A stretch of 64,000 bases of DNA from Bradyrhizobium pachyrhizi (GTDB taxonomy: Bacteria > Pseudomonadota > Alphaproteobacteria > Rhizobiales > Xanthobacteraceae): assembly GCF_001189245.1 (NCBI RefSeq), contig NZ_LFIQ01000105.1, positions 55,683-119,682 on the forward strand, read 5' to 3'. Within the stretch, counting starts at the first letter, position 1. Each line of letters opens with the position of its first letter. Under the pieces are notes generated by a model that was given only the letters and a program-made list of their open reading frames with translations, did no database searches and had not been told where the DNA came from. Position numbers and translations under genes: made by a program. Below are positions 63,176-64,000 of this stretch, piece after piece.

Positions 63176-64000
63176 ATGAACGACGCAACCCAAGCGCTCC
63201 CGAATTTCCGCAGCGACAACGTCGCACCGGTCAGCCCTGAGATACTGCGAGCGATCGAGGCGGCCAATCGTGGGCCAGCCGCCGCTTATGGCGACGACGA
63301 TTATTCGAAATTGCTGAATCAGCGCTTCTCGACGCTGTTCGAGACCGAGGTTGCGGTGTTCCCAGTCTCGACCGGCACGGCCGCCAATGCTTTGTCGCTC
63401 GCAACCTGCGTGCGGCCCTATGGCGCGATCTATTGCCACAAGGAGGCACATATCGACACGGCGGAAGGCGGCGCGACCGAAGCCTTCACAGGTGGCGCGA
63501 AGCTCCTCACGCTGCCCGGCCGGCATTTTCGGATCGAGCCGCCAATCCTGCGCGAGGCGGTTACCGGGGCGGCTTGGGGAGTCCGCAATCGCGCGCAGCC
63601 CGATGCGGTGTCGATCACTCAGGCCAGCGAATATGGGACGGTCTACCCTCTCGCCGAGATCGCCGCGATCGGCGAAATCGCCCGTGACAAGAATCTGTCG
63701 CTGCACATGGATGGCGCCCGGTTCGCCAACGGCTTGGCGCGGCTCGGCTGTAGCCCGGCCGATATGACCTGGCGAGCGGGCGTCGACATCCTGTCGTTTG
63801 GAGCAACCAAGAACGGGGCGATGTCAGCGGATGCGATCGTGGTCTTCGACCACAACCTTGTTGAACCCCTGTCCTATCGGCTTCGCCGCGCCGGACAGAC
63901 CGCGTCGAAGATGCGTTATGCGTCCGCGCAGCTGCTCGCTTATGTCGAGGATCGCCTTTTTCTACGACTCGCGGCAAAGGCCAATTCCGTGGCTGCCTAC
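63176..64000 (+). CDS. L-threonine aldolase-family PLP enzyme (cut by window end)
   Basis: The first 275 residues are visible. The protein begins MNDATQALPNFRSDNVAPVSPE and has VFPVSTGTAANALSL, HMDGARFANGLARLG and the PLP lysine Lys212 in FGATKNGAMSADA, all from the beta-eliminating aldolase branch. It cleaves beta-hydroxy amino acids to glycine and an aldehyde. ATG 63176 follows GGTGAGG. It lies 17 bases after the ABC permease and is probably the last step or a side step of the operon's pathway. The C-terminal part is outside the window. Confidence 0.87.
   Translation, partial: MNDATQALPNFRSDNVAPVSPEILRAIEAANRGPAAAYGDDDYSKLLNQRFSTLFETEVAVFPVSTGTAANALSLATCVRPYGAIYCHKEAHIDTAEGGATEAFTGGAKLLTLPGRHFRIEPPILREAVTGAAWGVRNRAQPDAVSITQASEYGTVYPLAEIAAIGEIARDKNLSLHMDGARFANGLARLGCSPADMTWRAGVDILSFGATKNGAMSADAIVVFDHNLVEPLSYRLRRAGQTASKMRYASAQLLAYVEDRLFLRLAAKANSVAAY

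Noticed and set aside
58241..64000. Reading the last operon as the beta-hydroxyaspartate cycle
   Set aside because: The aminotransferase family fits, but no hydroxyaspartate dehydratase, iminosuccinate reductase or D-threonine-aldolase-type BhcC is present.

Overview
The window is GC-rich alphaproteobacterial DNA, most likely a Bradyrhizobium-like member of the Nitrobacteraceae. This rests on the ortholog set (Mrp, DusA and DUF1289 proteins, a PleC/DivJ-like kinase), on palindromic dispersed repeats of the kind common between genes in that group, and on a dense supply of CoA-transferases, acyl-CoA dehydrogenases and orphan amino-acid-type binding proteins. No tRNA, rRNA or CRISPR array was seen.

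Layout. 1-4.8 kb is ordinary chromosome: Mrp (partial), a VOC protein, a beta-hydroxyacid dehydrogenase, a histidine kinase, a DUF1289 protein and a retropepsin-like protease. 4.8-11.5 kb is a phenol/catechol ortho-cleavage cluster: an HpaB-type FADH2 monooxygenase, its flavin reductase, a stand-alone FAD synthetase, catA, catB, catC and a LysR regulator. At 11.5-14.7 kb dusA is followed by a decayed integrase, a trbI scrap and a broken enoyl-CoA hydratase that abut each other exactly, then a ParB-like gene: the remains of a dusA-integrated element.

14.7-22.1 kb is a tight six-gene operon (RidA, MFS transporter, DUF1445, GGT-family hydrolase, diaminopropionate ammonia-lyase, M20 peptidase) with a divergent Lrp regulator. 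It looks like a route for an acylated diaminopropionate. 22.5-54.3 kb holds five acyl-CoA-type catabolic units, each beside its own regulator (MarR, GntR, two IclR): a Rieske oxygenase plus thiolase-DUF35 operon; a GntR, hydratase, fused dehydrogenase and CoA-transferase operon with a divergent dehydrogenase and binding protein; a six-gene ligase/dehydrogenase operon; a CoA-transferase with two dehydrogenases, one frameshifted; and a TRAP transporter with an SMP-30 lactonase. Two copies of a roughly 76-bp repeat, both between converging genes, bracket this region.

54.9-64 kb is an IclR regulator divergent from an operon for an RraA-type aldolase, an aconitase-family hydratase with an altered active-site motif, a class V aminotransferase, an ABC importer and a threonine aldolase (cut by the window end). 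It is best read as import and breakdown of an unusual amino acid ending in pyruvate-type cleavage products.
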